Positions 1 through 8,535 are shown, counted from the stretch's first letter. The stretch is DNA of 64,000 nt from Chryseobacterium sp. W4I1 (GCF_030816115.1 NZ_JAUSXQ010000001.1:868001-932000), one strand, 5' to 3'. The notes: a model not told the origin generated them from the letters alone. Made by a program: numbers and translations.

Positions 1-1
1 T

Positions 2-73
2 ACTATGGAAGCTCAGGACAGGATCGGGCTTTCTCTGGCAGAGCAGATCTCAAGCATTTTACAGATCCAGTAA
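2..73 (+). CDS. C-terminal end of an unidentified protein (partial)
   Basis: An open frame enters from the window edge and stops with TAA after 23 codons; the last residues read EQISSILQIQ. A strong hairpin terminator follows 17 bases later, which supports this being the true end of a plus-strand gene. Too little is left to identify the family. The frame starting at base 1 is also open to a TGA at 79-81, so the choice of frame is an inference from composition and terminator distance. Confidence 0.4.
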   Translation, partial: TMEAQDRIGLSLAEQISSILQIQ

Positions 74-90
74 CCAGCTGAAGATGATAA

Positions 91-117
91 AAAAGCACCT
101 CAATTTGAGGTGCTTTT
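91..117. terminator. Bidirectional terminator
   Basis: A near-perfect stem with core AGCACCTC/GAGGTGCT is flanked by an A run on the left and a T run on the right. It can stop the partial plus-strand gene and the convergent mscL. Confidence 0.8.
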
Positions 118-120
118 GTT

Positions 121-501
121 TTATATATTATTCTTGCTTTTAAGAAGATCTCTGATCTCTGTCAGCAATTGTTGGTCTGCAGTAGGTCCGGCAGGAGCGG
201 CATCCTCTCTTTTTACCACTTTATTTGCCCCTTTGATGATCCAGAAAAGAACCATGGCAATACATAGGAAGCTGATCACAGCAGAAAGGAAGTTACCATA
301 AGTAACACCATTCCAGGAAAGTTTAGAAATATTTTCTGCACCCGCAGCCTTTAATGCCGGGTTCAGCAACAAAGGAGTAATCACATCTTCTACCAGTGAA
401 GAAACAATTTTTCCGAAAGCTCCACCGATGATCACACCGACAGCCAGGTCAAGCACATTGCCCTTAAAAGCAAAATCTCTAAATTCTTTAACAAATCCCA
501 T
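121..501 (-). CDS. mscL: Large-conductance mechanosensitive channel MscL
   Basis: Inner-membrane channel that opens under membrane tension and releases solutes during hypo-osmotic shock. The 126-residue protein has the MscL layout. A short N-terminal helix (MGFVKEFRDFAFKGNVLDLA) leads into TM1 with the glycine/alanine pore pattern AVGVIIGGAFGKIV. A periplasmic loop, TM2 (residues about 66-88) and a C-terminal cytoplasmic helix (QQLLTEIRDLL) follow. The length is typical. The gene stands alone, convergent with the partial gene to the left, and has its own candidate promoter at 531-538. Identification is by family sequence. Confidence 0.96.
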   Translation of the reverse strand: MGFVKEFRDFAFKGNVLDLAVGVIIGGAFGKIVSSLVEDVITPLLLNPALKAAGAENISKLSWNGVTYGNFLSAVISFLCIAMVLFWIIKGANKVVKREDAAPAGPTADQQLLTEIRDLLKSKNNI

Positions 502-530
502 AATTTATATTTTTTTAATTAGTATACACA

Positions 531-538
531 CAAAAATA
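531..538 (-). promoter_or_regulatory. -7 promoter element of mscL
   Basis: The minus strand reads TATTTTTG, an exact match to the Bacteroidota TAnnTTTG element, 30 bases before the mscL ATG. No clear TTG -33 partner is visible. Confidence 0.5.
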
Positions 539-746
539 GAATTAAAAAATGTAAAAAACGTTACTTTTCAAGGTTTTTTATTCCATAATTATTGAATTAC
601 CGGCTGTGTTTAAAAGACTTTTTCTGTCGGAAATTAATAGCTTAGCTGAACATCTTTAGGATCATTCTTTAACCTAATTTTAAGGCTATAAATATAGCAG
701 TAAACTAAAAACTTCGTAATTTAGTTAAAAGTTAGATTCCCAAATT

Positions 747-2264
747 ATGAAAATTTTTACTGCAGAACAAATACGCCAGTGGGACAGTTTTACTATTTCC
801 CGGGAGCCGGTTTCTTCTATACAACTTATGGAAAGAGCGGTGGAAGCATTGGCTGGCTGGATCTCTGAAAACTGTAAAAACCACAAAAAAATTGCAATAT
901 TCTGCGGTAATGGAAATAACGGTGGCGACGGACTGGCATTAGCGAGAATTCTTTACACGAAAGGCTTTGATACAGATGTTTTTGTTCAAAACCCTAAAGG
1001 GAAATTCTCAGACGATGCATCCGTCAATTTAAAAAGGCTTCGGGATCTTTCCGGAATTTCTGTCAGAGAATTCAAAGAAGCTGATCATTATAACTTTGAT
1101 ACAAAAACGATCATTATTGATGCTCTATTCGGTACAGGTTTATCACGGCCTTTAAAGGGAGTTTTCAAAGAGCTGGTTGAGGTTTTGAATGAAGAAAACT
1201 GTATCAGAATCTCTGTTGATATTCCTTCCGGGTTACCTGCGGACCACATATTTGAAGATGATACTGTTATTTTTAAAGCTGATTATACCCTCAGCTTTCA
1301 ATGTTGGAAAAAAAGCTTTCTCCATCCTGAAACAGGAAAATATACCGGGAAAGTGATCATTCTCGATATAGGACTGCATAAAGGATACCTGCAGACACAG
1401 GTTACTCATGATTTTGTCATTGACGGAAAGGTTGTCGACAGTATTTTTAAACCCAGACAGGAATTTTCGCACAAAGGCACTTACGGAAAAGTGACCATGG
1501 CAGGCGGTAGTTATGGAAAGATAGGAGCAGCAGTATTGGCAACAAGGTCTGCCATGAAGATTGGATGCGGCCTTACTTTCATACTTGCTCCAAAATGCGG
1601 ATATGAAATCCTGCAGATCTCCTGTCCGGAAGCCATGTTCACAGAAGGAGGGGAAGAATGCCTGGAATATTTCCCCGTTGAGGAAGATATGGTATATGGA
1701 ATCGGTCCGGGAATGGGAACCAATGAGCAAACTGAAAAAGCACTTTTAAAATTTCTAAAAGAATATCATAACCCCTTAGTTTTAGATGCCGATGCACTGA
1801 ATATTATTGCAAAAAATCAGAAAAATTTAGATTTGATTCCGAAAAAATCGGTCATCACTCCACATCCTAAAGAATTTGAAAGGTTGTTCGGAAGTACAGA
1901 GAATTCTTTTGAAAGATTGAAGCTTGCCCGTGAAAAGGCTGCAGAGTTTACTATTTATATCGTTTTAAAAGACCATCATACTCAGGTTATTACACCGCAG
2001 GGAAAAGTCTTTTACAATATTACCGGAAATGCAGGATTAGCAAAGGGAGGAAGCGGAGATATCCTTACAGGGATTCTTACTTCGTTGCTTGCCCAAGGTT
2101 ATTATGAAGAGAATGCTTGTATTTTGGCAGTTTGGCTGCATGGCAGAGCTGCTGATCTCGCTGCGGAAAAATATTCCAAAGAGTCTATGCTTCCTACAGA
2201 TGTAATCAATGAGTTTGGGAATGTCTTTGAAGAATTAAATAAAAGAACGACTGTAAAATTGTAA
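747..2264 (+). CDS. nnr: Bifunctional NAD(P)H-hydrate epimerase / ADP-dependent dehydratase
   Basis: Repairs hydrated NADH and NADPH. The N-terminal YjeF_N domain (about residues 1-210) interconverts the R and S hydrates, and shows the GNGNNGGDGLALAR loop. The C-terminal ribokinase-like domain (about 230-500) dehydrates the S form using ADP, and shows GMGTN, DADALN and the catalytic/phosphate loop AKGGSGDILTGI. At 505 residues this is the usual length for the fused enzyme. The ATG start lies directly before the conserved MKIFTAEQIRQWD segment. It is monocistronic, with a terminator 20 bases downstream. Confidence 0.96.
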   Translation: MKIFTAEQIRQWDSFTISREPVSSIQLMERAVEALAGWISENCKNHKKIAIFCGNGNNGGDGLALARILYTKGFDTDVFVQNPKGKFSDDASVNLKRLRDLSGISVREFKEADHYNFDTKTIIIDALFGTGLSRPLKGVFKELVEVLNEENCIRISVDIPSGLPADHIFEDDTVIFKADYTLSFQCWKKSFLHPETGKYTGKVIILDIGLHKGYLQTQVTHDFVIDGKVVDSIFKPRQEFSHKGTYGKVTMAGGSYGKIGAAVLATRSAMKIGCGLTFILAPKCGYEILQISCPEAMFTEGGEECLEYFPVEEDMVYGIGPGMGTNEQTEKALLKFLKEYHNPLVLDADALNIIAKNQKNLDLIPKKSVITPHPKEFERLFGSTENSFERLKLAREKAAEFTIYIVLKDHHTQVITPQGKVFYNITGNAGLAKGGSGDILTGILTSLLAQGYYEENACILAVWLHGRAADLAAEKYSKESMLPTDVINEFGNVFEELNKRTTVKL

Positions 2265-2285
2265 TAAAGTAAATTATTAAAAGAA

Positions 2286-2321
2286 AAAGGGCAAATTCGC
2301 TTAACTGCTAATTTGCCCTTT
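2286..2321. terminator. Bidirectional terminator between nnr and lgt
   Basis: A 12-bp stem with core AGGGCAAATT/AATTTGCCCT has A and T runs on its two sides. It separates convergent nnr and lgt. Confidence 0.8.
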
Positions 2322-2342
2322 CTATATATTTTTAATTACTGA

Positions 2343-3611
2343 TTATTCCGGTTTCCCGTTTTCTTCCTCCGTGATCTTGAATTTCTTTGAAATAATCATT
2401 ATAACCACTCCTGCAATCATAAACGGAATAGAAAGCACCTGCCCCGTATTCAATCCTCCTATGTGAATAAATTCGTCTCCCTGAGGCTCTTTCAGGAATT
2501 CTACAAAGAATCTGATCGCCCAAAGAATAATAAAGAACAAGCCGAAAAGCCACCCTTGCTGGTATTTCTTATTTGTTTTTCTATATAAGATCCATAATAG
2601 AAAAAAAAGACATAAATAACCAATAGCTTCAAAAAGCTGTCCTGGATAACGGGGAACCGTAGGACCATATTCATTGCTCTGCTGTGGGAAAAGTAGGGCA
2701 AATGGAGAATTAGGATCAGCCGCTTTGCCAAGAATTTCAGAATTGAAAAAATTACCTATTCTTACAAATGCGCCACCCAATGCAACCACAATTCCGATTC
2801 TATCATAAACCCAGAAAGGATTTTTCTTAATAATTTTAAATGAATAATATAAAGTAGTGAAGATCAGTGCGATGGTAGCGCCATGACTGGCCAGTCCTGA
2901 AAACCCTGTGAATTTCAGGCCATTTTTGGTGCTTATCGGTAAAAATACACTCCAGAAGTCTTCTTTAAACAATTCCGGCTGGTAAAAGATAACGTGACCT
3001 AGTCGAGCTCCTAAAATAGTTCCGATCAGTGTCCATGTGAAAAGCGGTTCCAGATACTTCTGGTTTACATTGTCTATTTTGAAGATCTTCAACATCAAAA
3101 TATAACCAAAACCGAAGGCAAATACAAACATCAGACTGTAAAAATGCAGCGTAACCGGTCCCAGCTGGATACCTTTTGAAGGGTCCCAGATCTTGAACGG
3201 AGTTTCCAATGCAACAGCATCAGATCCGCTGATAGGTTTTACGGTTTTTACGGCATATTTGAAGTCAGTGATATTGTCTTGCGTTACCGGACTGTCGATA
3301 AGTTTAAATTTTTTATCGAAAAACTGGTAATGAGAGGTTTTAAATTTATCCAATGTTGAAACACTGAAATTGAAATAAGCCGGTTCAAAATTAGATTCGT
3401 TCAGGATTACCAGAACATTTTTGTCCGTATCCATATCCGGAAAAGCATTGAGGTCGCTTACTTCGGTCGTAGAATAGATCTTTACCGGGACACTGCCTCC
3501 GTTTACTTTCAGAGTTCCGTCAGATAAACCTCCGGGATATTCTTGGGCAAATGCACACTGTGTGATAAATAGAAATACCACGAGGTAAATTCTGAAAAAT
3601 AGATTACTCAT
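2343..3611 (-). CDS. lgt: Prolipoprotein diacylglyceryl transferase with extra N-terminal domain
   Basis: Transfers diacylglycerol from phosphatidylglycerol to the lipobox cysteine of prelipoproteins, in the inner membrane. The core begins near residue 145 and carries family marks: GARLGHVIFYQP, the SHG segment (GLASHGAT) and the signature RIGNFFNSEILG, followed by several membrane helices. At 422 residues it is roughly 150 longer than a typical Lgt. The first 22 residues look like a cleavable signal peptide (to CAFAQ), followed by about 120 soluble residues that would lie in the periplasm. The gene follows yidD by 29 bases and is probably cotranscribed with it. The role of the extension is unknown. 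Confidence 0.93.
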   Translation of the reverse strand: MSNLFFRIYLVVFLFITQCAFAQEYPGGLSDGTLKVNGGSVPVKIYSTTEVSDLNAFPDMDTDKNVLVILNESNFEPAYFNFSVSTLDKFKTSHYQFFDKKFKLIDSPVTQDNITDFKYAVKTVKPISGSDAVALETPFKIWDPSKGIQLGPVTLHFYSLMFVFAFGFGYILMLKIFKIDNVNQKYLEPLFTWTLIGTILGARLGHVIFYQPELFKEDFWSVFLPISTKNGLKFTGFSGLASHGATIALIFTTLYYSFKIIKKNPFWVYDRIGIVVALGGAFVRIGNFFNSEILGKAADPNSPFALLFPQQSNEYGPTVPRYPGQLFEAIGYLCLFFLLWILYRKTNKKYQQGWLFGLFFIILWAIRFFVEFLKEPQGDEFIHIGGLNTGQVLSIPFMIAGVVIMIISKKFKITEEENGKPE

Positions 3612-3640
3612 TTCTATTGATTTAATAGTTTGTTACTGAT

Positions 3641-3883
3641 TTATTTTTTAGGTGGAACAGGGTCGTAGCCGCTACCTCCCCAGGGATGACATTTTGAAAT
3701 TCTTTTTACCCCCATCCACAATCCTTTGAAAATACCGTGTACCTGTAATGCTTCCACCATATAATGAGAGCATGTGGGTTCGTAACGGCAGTTTTTGGGA
3801 AGTAAAGGCGAGATGAACCACTGGTAAAATCTGATCAAAATTACCAAAGGAAAACTAATGATTTTATTGAATGTGAGTTTCAA
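3641..3883 (-). CDS. yidD: Membrane protein insertion efficiency factor YidD
   Basis: Small membrane-associated protein that helps YidC/Sec insert proteins into the inner membrane. The conserved family block is clear: [20 protein letters not shown] followed by TCSHYM, then [14 protein letters not shown] near the C terminus, with the conserved cysteines. At 80 residues the length fits. No ATG precedes the conserved region; the TTG at 3883 is the only reasonable start I see. A perfect TAnnTTTG element ends only seven bases before it, so the transcript may be nearly leaderless. lgt follows in the same direction, and divergent rarA lies upstream. Confidence 0.92.
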   Translation of the reverse strand: MKLTFNKIISFPLVILIRFYQWFISPLLPKNCRYEPTCSHYMVEALQVHGIFKGLWMGVKRISKCHPWGGSGYDPVPPKK

Positions 3884-3890
3884 AACTATG

Positions 3891-3898
3891 CAAAAATA
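3891..3898 (-). promoter_or_regulatory. -7 promoter element of yidD-lgt
   Basis: The minus strand reads TATTTTTG, an exact Bacteroidota -7 match, ending seven bases before the TTG start of yidD. This implies a very short or absent 5' leader. Confidence 0.5.
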
Positions 3899-3983
3899 GG
3901 GTAAAAAATTTAAAATTAGTTTAATTTTGTTATAAGTTTCAGAGTATCAAAACTGATTCCGTTGACCAAAAAAATAAAATATC

Positions 3984-5261
3984 TTGAGCCAAAATATTCC
4001 ACTAGCAGAAAAATTAAGACCCAAAACCCTGGAAGAAGTTCTTGGGCAGGAACATCTTACCGGAGAAAAAGGCACGATCAGAAAAATGATCGAAAATAAT
4101 GCGCTGAATTCTCTCATCCTTTGGGGTCCACCAGGTACAGGAAAAACCACGTTGGCCGAAATTATTTCTGAAAAATCTGGACGGAAGTTCTACAAGCTTT
4201 CCGCCGTTTCTTCAGGAGTAAAAGATGTACGTGATGTAATAGAGGATGCCAAAAAACAGAATTTGTTCTCTGGGAAATCTCCTATTTTATTTATTGATGA
4301 AATTCACCGCTTCAATAAATCCCAGCAGGACTCATTGCTGCATGCTGTAGAGAAAGGATGGATTGTTTTAATTGGTGCCACCACAGAAAACCCTAGTTTT
4401 GAAGTAGTGTCTGCCCTTTTGTCAAGAAGTCAGGTGTATATCCTGAAGGCATTGAGCTATGAAAAACTGGAAGAATTAATTGATACTGCTTCGGAAAGAT
4501 ATAATAAAGATGAGGGAACCGATTTTAAAATTTTAGAAAAGGAAGCTTTCATACAGTACTCAGGCGGTGACGCAAGGAAACTGATCAATTCTGTTGAACT
4601 TGTCCTTAACCAGTACATGAATTCAGATAAAAAAGAGATCAGCAATACTGATGTTCTGGATATACTGCAGGAAACCATGGCACTCTACGATAAAAACGGA
4701 GAGCAGCATTATGATATTATTTCAGCCTTTATAAAATCTATGAGAGGAGGAGACCCAAACGGTGCGGTATACTGGCTGGCGAGGATGATCGCTGGAGGTG
4801 AGGATATTAAATTTATTGCAAGGAGAATGCTTATTCTTGCTGCTGAAGATATAGGTCTGGCTAATCCCAATGCGCTGGTGATTGCCAATAACTGTTTCCA
4901 GGCTGTTAATGTCATAGGAAACCCCGAATCCAGGATTATCTTAAGTGAAACAGCAGTTTACCTCGCGGTTTCCCCTAAAAGCAATTCTACATACATGGCG
5001 ATCAACGAAGCGCTTGCATTGGTAAAAAAGACCGGAAACCTTCCTGTGCCATTACACCTTAGAAATGCACCAACCAAACTGATGAAAGATCTGGATTATG
5101 GTAAAGAATACAAATATGCTCATTCCTATGAGGGAAATTTTGTAGATCAGGATTTTCTGCCTGAAGAAATTAAAAATATAAAACTTTACCAGCCGGGAAA
5201 CAATGCTACAGAAAAAAAGATCTATGAAGAGCTTAAGAAAAAATGGAATGACAGATATTAA
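3984..5261 (+). CDS. rarA: Replication-associated recombination protein A (MgsA/RarA AAA+ ATPase)
   Basis: AAA+ ATPase of the clamp-loader type that acts at stalled replication forks. Visible motifs are the N-terminal PLAEKLRPKTLEEVLGQEHL block, Walker A GPPGTGKTT (residues 48-56), Walker B ILFIDEIHRF (101-110), the sensor TTENPS and a C-terminal MgsA-type domain. At 425 residues it is full length. The start is a TTG: an in-frame stop lies just upstream, and the first ATG (near residue 36) would remove the conserved N terminus. It is divergent from yidD and convergent with sdhC. Confidence 0.96.
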   Translation: MSQNIPLAEKLRPKTLEEVLGQEHLTGEKGTIRKMIENNALNSLILWGPPGTGKTTLAEIISEKSGRKFYKLSAVSSGVKDVRDVIEDAKKQNLFSGKSPILFIDEIHRFNKSQQDSLLHAVEKGWIVLIGATTENPSFEVVSALLSRSQVYILKALSYEKLEELIDTASERYNKDEGTDFKILEKEAFIQYSGGDARKLINSVELVLNQYMNSDKKEISNTDVLDILQETMALYDKNGEQHYDIISAFIKSMRGGDPNGAVYWLARMIAGGEDIKFIARRMLILAAEDIGLANPNALVIANNCFQAVNVIGNPESRIILSETAVYLAVSPKSNSTYMAINEALALVKKTGNLPVPLHLRNAPTKLMKDLDYGKEYKYAHSYEGNFVDQDFLPEEIKNIKLYQPGNNATEKKIYEELKKKWNDRY

Positions 5262-5298
5262 AAAACAAGAAAGCTCTCAGTACCCAATATAAGGGTGC

Positions 5299-5964
5299 TT
5301 ATGTTATCCATCCTAAATAAATAGAAACAGGCATTATGGCTAAAGTTGAAGATATGATTATCGCAAAACCATAGGATGATTTCAGAATCAAGGGGTTGTA
5401 TTTTTCATGACTAAGCCCTAGAGAACGGAATGCGCTTTGAAAGCCATGCAACAAATGCCAGCCAAGGGAGAAGCATCCTATCAGATAAATCACTACCTCA
5501 ACAGGACTTTGAAATTTTTCAATAAGCATTTCATATAACGGAAGTTCTTCTCCATATTGAAACTGATGAATTCGATTAGGAATCCAAAAATTTTGAGTAT
5601 GAATAACTAAGAATAGCAGGATCAAAGTGCCCAGTAAAGTCATACTTTTGCTATACCATTTAACGCCTGGTGCATTGTCTTTATAGATATATCCAATCGA
5701 CCGGGCTTTTCTGTTCTTTCTCCAAAGAATAAGCCCCTGAACGATATGGATGATAAAGCCAAAGATCAGAATAATTTCAATAGTTCTGATGATAGGGTTT
5801 GTAGCCATAAAATGTGCTCCAATAGTAAATGTCTTACCTTTGTCGTTAAAGAAAATGAGCGCATTGACTGAGGCGTGTACAATAAGAAAACTTATCAGGA
5901 ATAAGCCGCTTAATGCCATTAGGATTTTCCTGCCGATAGAGCTTTTAAATATATTTTTTAACAT
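5299..5964 (-). CDS. sdhC: Succinate dehydrogenase cytochrome b558-type subunit, orphan
   Basis: Resembles the membrane-anchor cytochrome b subunit of Bacteroidota succinate dehydrogenase/fumarate reductase: about five membrane helices, the N-terminal SSIGRKILMALSGLFLISFL segment, and histidines suited to haem ligation (IVHASVN, IHIVQG, LVIHTQNF, GWHLLHGF). I chose the ATG at 5964; a TTG nine bases upstream would add three residues. The sdhA and sdhB genes that normally follow are absent, because convergent rarA comes next. The gene lies 11 bases behind a bestrophin gene and is probably cotranscribed with it. It may be a second SdhC copy serving a complex encoded elsewhere. Confidence 0.85.
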   Translation of the reverse strand: MLKNIFKSSIGRKILMALSGLFLISFLIVHASVNALIFFNDKGKTFTIGAHFMATNPIIRTIEIILIFGFIIHIVQGLILWRKNRKARSIGYIYKDNAPGVKWYSKSMTLLGTLILLFLVIHTQNFWIPNRIHQFQYGEELPLYEMLIEKFQSPVEVVIYLIGCFSLGWHLLHGFQSAFRSLGLSHEKYNPLILKSSYGFAIIISSTLAIMPVSIYLGWIT

Positions 5965-5975
5965 AGTGATCAATT

Positions 5976-6986
5976 TTATAAGATAATATTGTTTTGACTT
6001 GTATCAAAATCCGTTAAATTCACTTCTCCCAGCATTTCTCTCAATTCGGCTTCTAATTGAAAGCTAATTTGAGATATGGGAACATCATTGGCACCTCCTT
6101 CAAATGGATTTTCAGTATTTTCACCCACTTGCGCTATAGAAGAATATAACCAGGAAATTAAGCAGCTGAAAGGAATGATCAGCCAGATCATATTCCCTTT
6201 CATAAACCCACTGACACTTTCATTTAGCTTGTTGAAATCTATCAGTAATCCATACGGCAATAGGAATGAAAACGATTGAATTAGCAGATTATTAATAATA
6301 TTATACTGGCGGGGAAATGGAGAATTTTTTATCTGCTCACTTTTTCCCTGCAGATTGTAAAACTCTTTTATTGATTTTTCCATATCAACAAATTGTGTCA
6401 CATTGATTTCCTGTTTTTCATAAATAGATTTCAGTGTCAAACCTTGCAAACTCAAAATGTACGTTGAAATATTTTTTGCTTTGAGAACTTTCTGTAGCTC
6501 TTCAGGCACTAGATATTTAGCTAACTCATCTTCAAGACATGTTTGTTGTTCAGGAATCGTAAAGCGTTTACGATATTTTACATTGTTTTTTTTATTTGTT
6601 GATTCCCAACTTTTGGGTTCCCTCATACTATAACGTAAGGCAGTCACCCAGGCTATATGAGTATAAATAAGAGATTTTGAAATTTCACTATTATTCTGTA
6701 AATAATCTTTACTTACCAAACCCCAGGCACGGCTATTTGATACAATAGAAGTCCATACATTTTGAGCTTCTAAAGACCGACTATAACTTAGATTGTTTTT
6801 GAATCCTAAAATAAATGCCGTAGCTGTTCCCAGCATTGCAATGACAGACCAGGGAATTGCCACCCATTTTATTCCGAATAAATGATACAGGCATATTGGA
6901 ATAAAACCAAACAGGAGCAGCGTATAAATTCTTCCTTTAGTCCATGTTACAAATTCAATGAGGGTATATGATTTACCAATATACAT
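5976..6986 (-). CDS. Bestrophin family anion channel
   Basis: Bacterial bestrophin (UPF0187) homologue, a pentameric inner-membrane channel likely to pass chloride or other ions. Family marks include the early transmembrane region followed by GFKNNLSYSRSLEAQNVW, a long cytoplasmic helical part, and the C-terminal ENPFEGGANDVPISQI segment, which matches the conserved bestrophin motif around the Ca-clasp region. At 336 residues the length is usual. It is the first gene of a probable two-gene unit with sdhC. The hairpin at 7004-7039 separates it from the SDR gene upstream. Transport selectivity cannot be read from the sequence. Confidence 0.88.
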   Translation of the reverse strand: MYIGKSYTLIEFVTWTKGRIYTLLLFGFIPICLYHLFGIKWVAIPWSVIAMLGTATAFILGFKNNLSYSRSLEAQNVWTSIVSNSRAWGLVSKDYLQNNSEISKSLIYTHIAWVTALRYSMREPKSWESTNKKNNVKYRKRFTIPEQQTCLEDELAKYLVPEELQKVLKAKNISTYILSLQGLTLKSIYEKQEINVTQFVDMEKSIKEFYNLQGKSEQIKNSPFPRQYNIINNLLIQSFSFLLPYGLLIDFNKLNESVSGFMKGNMIWLIIPFSCLISWLYSSIAQVGENTENPFEGGANDVPISQISFQLEAELREMLGEVNLTDFDTSQNNIIL

Positions 6987-7003
6987 TTTCTATTACTATT
7001 TGC

Positions 7004-7039
7004 TAAAATCGCAGGTTTAAAATTTAACCTGCGATTTTA
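7004..7039 (-). terminator. Terminator after the SDR gene
   Basis: A 14-bp perfect stem (arms TAAAATCGCAGGTT and AACCTGCGATTTTA) with an 8-base loop, downstream of the SDR gene and upstream of the bestrophin gene. The poly-T tail is weak, so processing or a regulatory hairpin is an alternative. Confidence 0.6.
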
Positions 7040-7087
7040 ATGGTTATTTTAGATTGATACAAAAGACATTTTCATCTGTAGCCCATA

Positions 7088-7840
7088 TCAACGTTTGTTT
7101 TCAGGTTTGACAATCCAGGTCTTATATTCCGTAGTTCCCAAATACACAGGATTTTCGGGAGTAAGTGTTGTCTTTTTCAGTATTGCGCCTGAATAGGGTG
7201 CATTAACATCTGTTTCAACTTCCAGAGATTTTTGGGTTGACAGGATGTATTGTTTTATCCACTCATCTATCTGGAATCTTTCAGGCCCGCCTATTTCAAG
7301 AATTTTATTGGCAGGTTTTGCTGTTGCTGTCTTGGCAAGAAATGCTGCAACATCAGCGCTCGCAATAGGCTGGATAAATGCATCCGAAAGTTTTACCTTT
7401 CCTTCTGATGTACTCGCTGCCACAATACCACCCGCAAATTCAAAAAATTGAGTAGCGTGTACAATGGTAAAAGGGATGCCTGATTCTTTAATTAAATTCT
7501 CCTGAACTTGCTTGGCACGAAAATATCCGCTTTCTTGTAATTGATCAGTCCCAACAACAGATAAGGCGATGTGATGCTGTACACCGGCTCTTTTTTCCGC
7601 CGGAAGTAAATTTAGATTTGAGGTTTTGAAAAAATTCATTACTGGCTCATCATCAAATGATGGTGAGTTGGAAACATCAATAACAATATTTGCATCTTTA
7701 AGAGCCTCTTCAAGTCCCTCTCCGGTAATCGTGTTTACGCCCGTATTAGGTGATGCAGCAATTACCTCATGCTCATTTTTTAACAGGTTTACTACCTGGC
7801 TGCCGATAAGTCCGGTACCTCCAATGATTACGATTTTCAT
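7088..7840 (-). CDS. NAD(P)-binding SDR/NmrA-like oxidoreductase
   Basis: Atypical short-chain dehydrogenase with an N-terminal Rossmann fold: MKIVIIGGTGLIGSQVVNLL carries the GGxGxxG dinucleotide loop. A middle segment (HHIALSVVGTDQLQESGYFR, residues about 87-106) places a tyrosine within the usual NmrA/atypical-SDR layout. The C-terminal part resembles sugar-epimerase-like quinone oxidoreductases. At 250 residues it is typical of this broad family. The substrate is unknown; quinone reduction or a redox-sensing role are family possibilities only. It is divergent from an NTF2-like gene, with a 26-bp palindrome between them. Confidence 0.8.
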   Translation of the reverse strand: MKIVIIGGTGLIGSQVVNLLKNEHEVIAASPNTGVNTITGEGLEEALKDANIVIDVSNSPSFDDEPVMNFFKTSNLNLLPAEKRAGVQHHIALSVVGTDQLQESGYFRAKQVQENLIKESGIPFTIVHATQFFEFAGGIVAASTSEGKVKLSDAFIQPIASADVAAFLAKTATAKPANKILEIGGPERFQIDEWIKQYILSTQKSLEVETDVNAPYSGAILKKTTLTPENPVYLGTTEYKTWIVKPENKR

Positions 7841-7894
7841 TTTGATTTTTGTTTATAGTTGTTAATAAAGCAAAATTGAGAATAAAAAAATCTT

Positions 7895-7920
7895 AAAAAC
7901 TTAAACCAGTTTAAGTTTTT
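7895..7920. promoter_or_regulatory. 26-bp palindrome, operator candidate
   Basis: Perfect 12-bp arms AAAAACTTAAAC and GTTTAAGTTTTT are separated by CA. The right arm runs into a TTG (7919-7921) that stands 14-16 bases before CATCTTTG, a near match to the -7 element of the NTF2-like gene. The site sits between two divergent genes and could control both. No regulator gene is adjacent. Confidence 0.55.
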
Positions 7921-7994
7921 GCAAACACACTATATCCATCTTTGTATGGTAATAGTCATCGTGGCTATTTGAATCATTTTCTAAAATTTAAAAG

Positions 7995-8369
7995 ATGGAT
8001 AGCAAGAAATTAATTGAACTGACAAAACAGCTTATTTATGAGGCAACACATTTTAATGTCCCATATGTAAAGCAAATTTATGCGGATAATTTACTCATTG
8101 TCAAAGTTGATAAAAATGGAGTAGTAGATACCATGAATAAAGAGCAACTTGTTGGTTTTGTTCAAGGAAACAGCGATGCCAAAGCGGCACCATTCTCCAC
8201 TAAAGCTGAATTTCATTACGCTGTTTGTGATGGAAATATGGGAATGGTAGTGATGACTCGCGATTTAGAATTAAACGGAAAGTCAGATCCTAAATTCTTT
8301 ACACTGATCTGGGAATACTCATCTGAAAGATGGCAGGTGGTTAAAGAATCTTGTGTTGCATTTAATTAA
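7995..8369 (+). CDS. Small NTF2-like (SnoaL/DUF4440-type) protein
   Basis: The 124-residue cytoplasmic protein has no signal peptide. Its helix-strand pattern fits the cone-shaped NTF2-like fold: an N-terminal helix (SKKLIELTKQLIYEATHFNV), the segment YADNLLIVKVDKNG, a central helix with LVGFVQGN, and C-terminal strands ending FFTLIWEYSSERWQVVKESC. Family members include hydrolases, isomerases and pure binding proteins, so no reaction is assigned. It is divergent from the SDR gene across a shared palindrome, which suggests common regulation. Confidence 0.7.
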   Translation: MDSKKLIELTKQLIYEATHFNVPYVKQIYADNLLIVKVDKNGVVDTMNKEQLVGFVQGNSDAKAAPFSTKAEFHYAVCDGNMGMVVMTRDLELNGKSDPKFFTLIWEYSSERWQVVKESCVAFN

Positions 8370-8416
8370 ACATGCTTTCCAAGAGCCTGTTCTTAAGCCA
8401 GTATGGAAAAGAAAAA

Positions 8417-8440
8417 GGAAGGTTGAGAAATCAACCTTCC
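8417..8440 (-). terminator. Terminator
   Basis: A 10-bp stem (GGAAGGTTGA/TCAACCTTCC) with a 4-base loop. On the minus strand it is followed by a T run, so it most likely ends the minus-strand gene at 8536-8976. It may also stop the plus-strand NTF2-like gene. Confidence 0.65.
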
Positions 8441-8535
8441 TGATTTAGAATGAAATTTATTGGTGACTTAGTAGGTTATTTGTACAACAGTCACTCAAAG
8501 TATACTTTTATAAGTAATTTTATTTTACGGGCCGT

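Noticed and set aside
110..301. Plus-strand ORF opposite mscL
   Set aside because: It lies inside the conserved mscL coding sequence on the other strand and shows no family features.
1233..1730. 165-codon minus-strand ORF inside nnr
   Set aside because: It is antisense to a highly conserved enzyme and has no plausible protein composition or promoter.
8372..8443. Short ORF after the NTF2-like gene
   Set aside because: It consists largely of terminator hairpin sequence and has no promoter.
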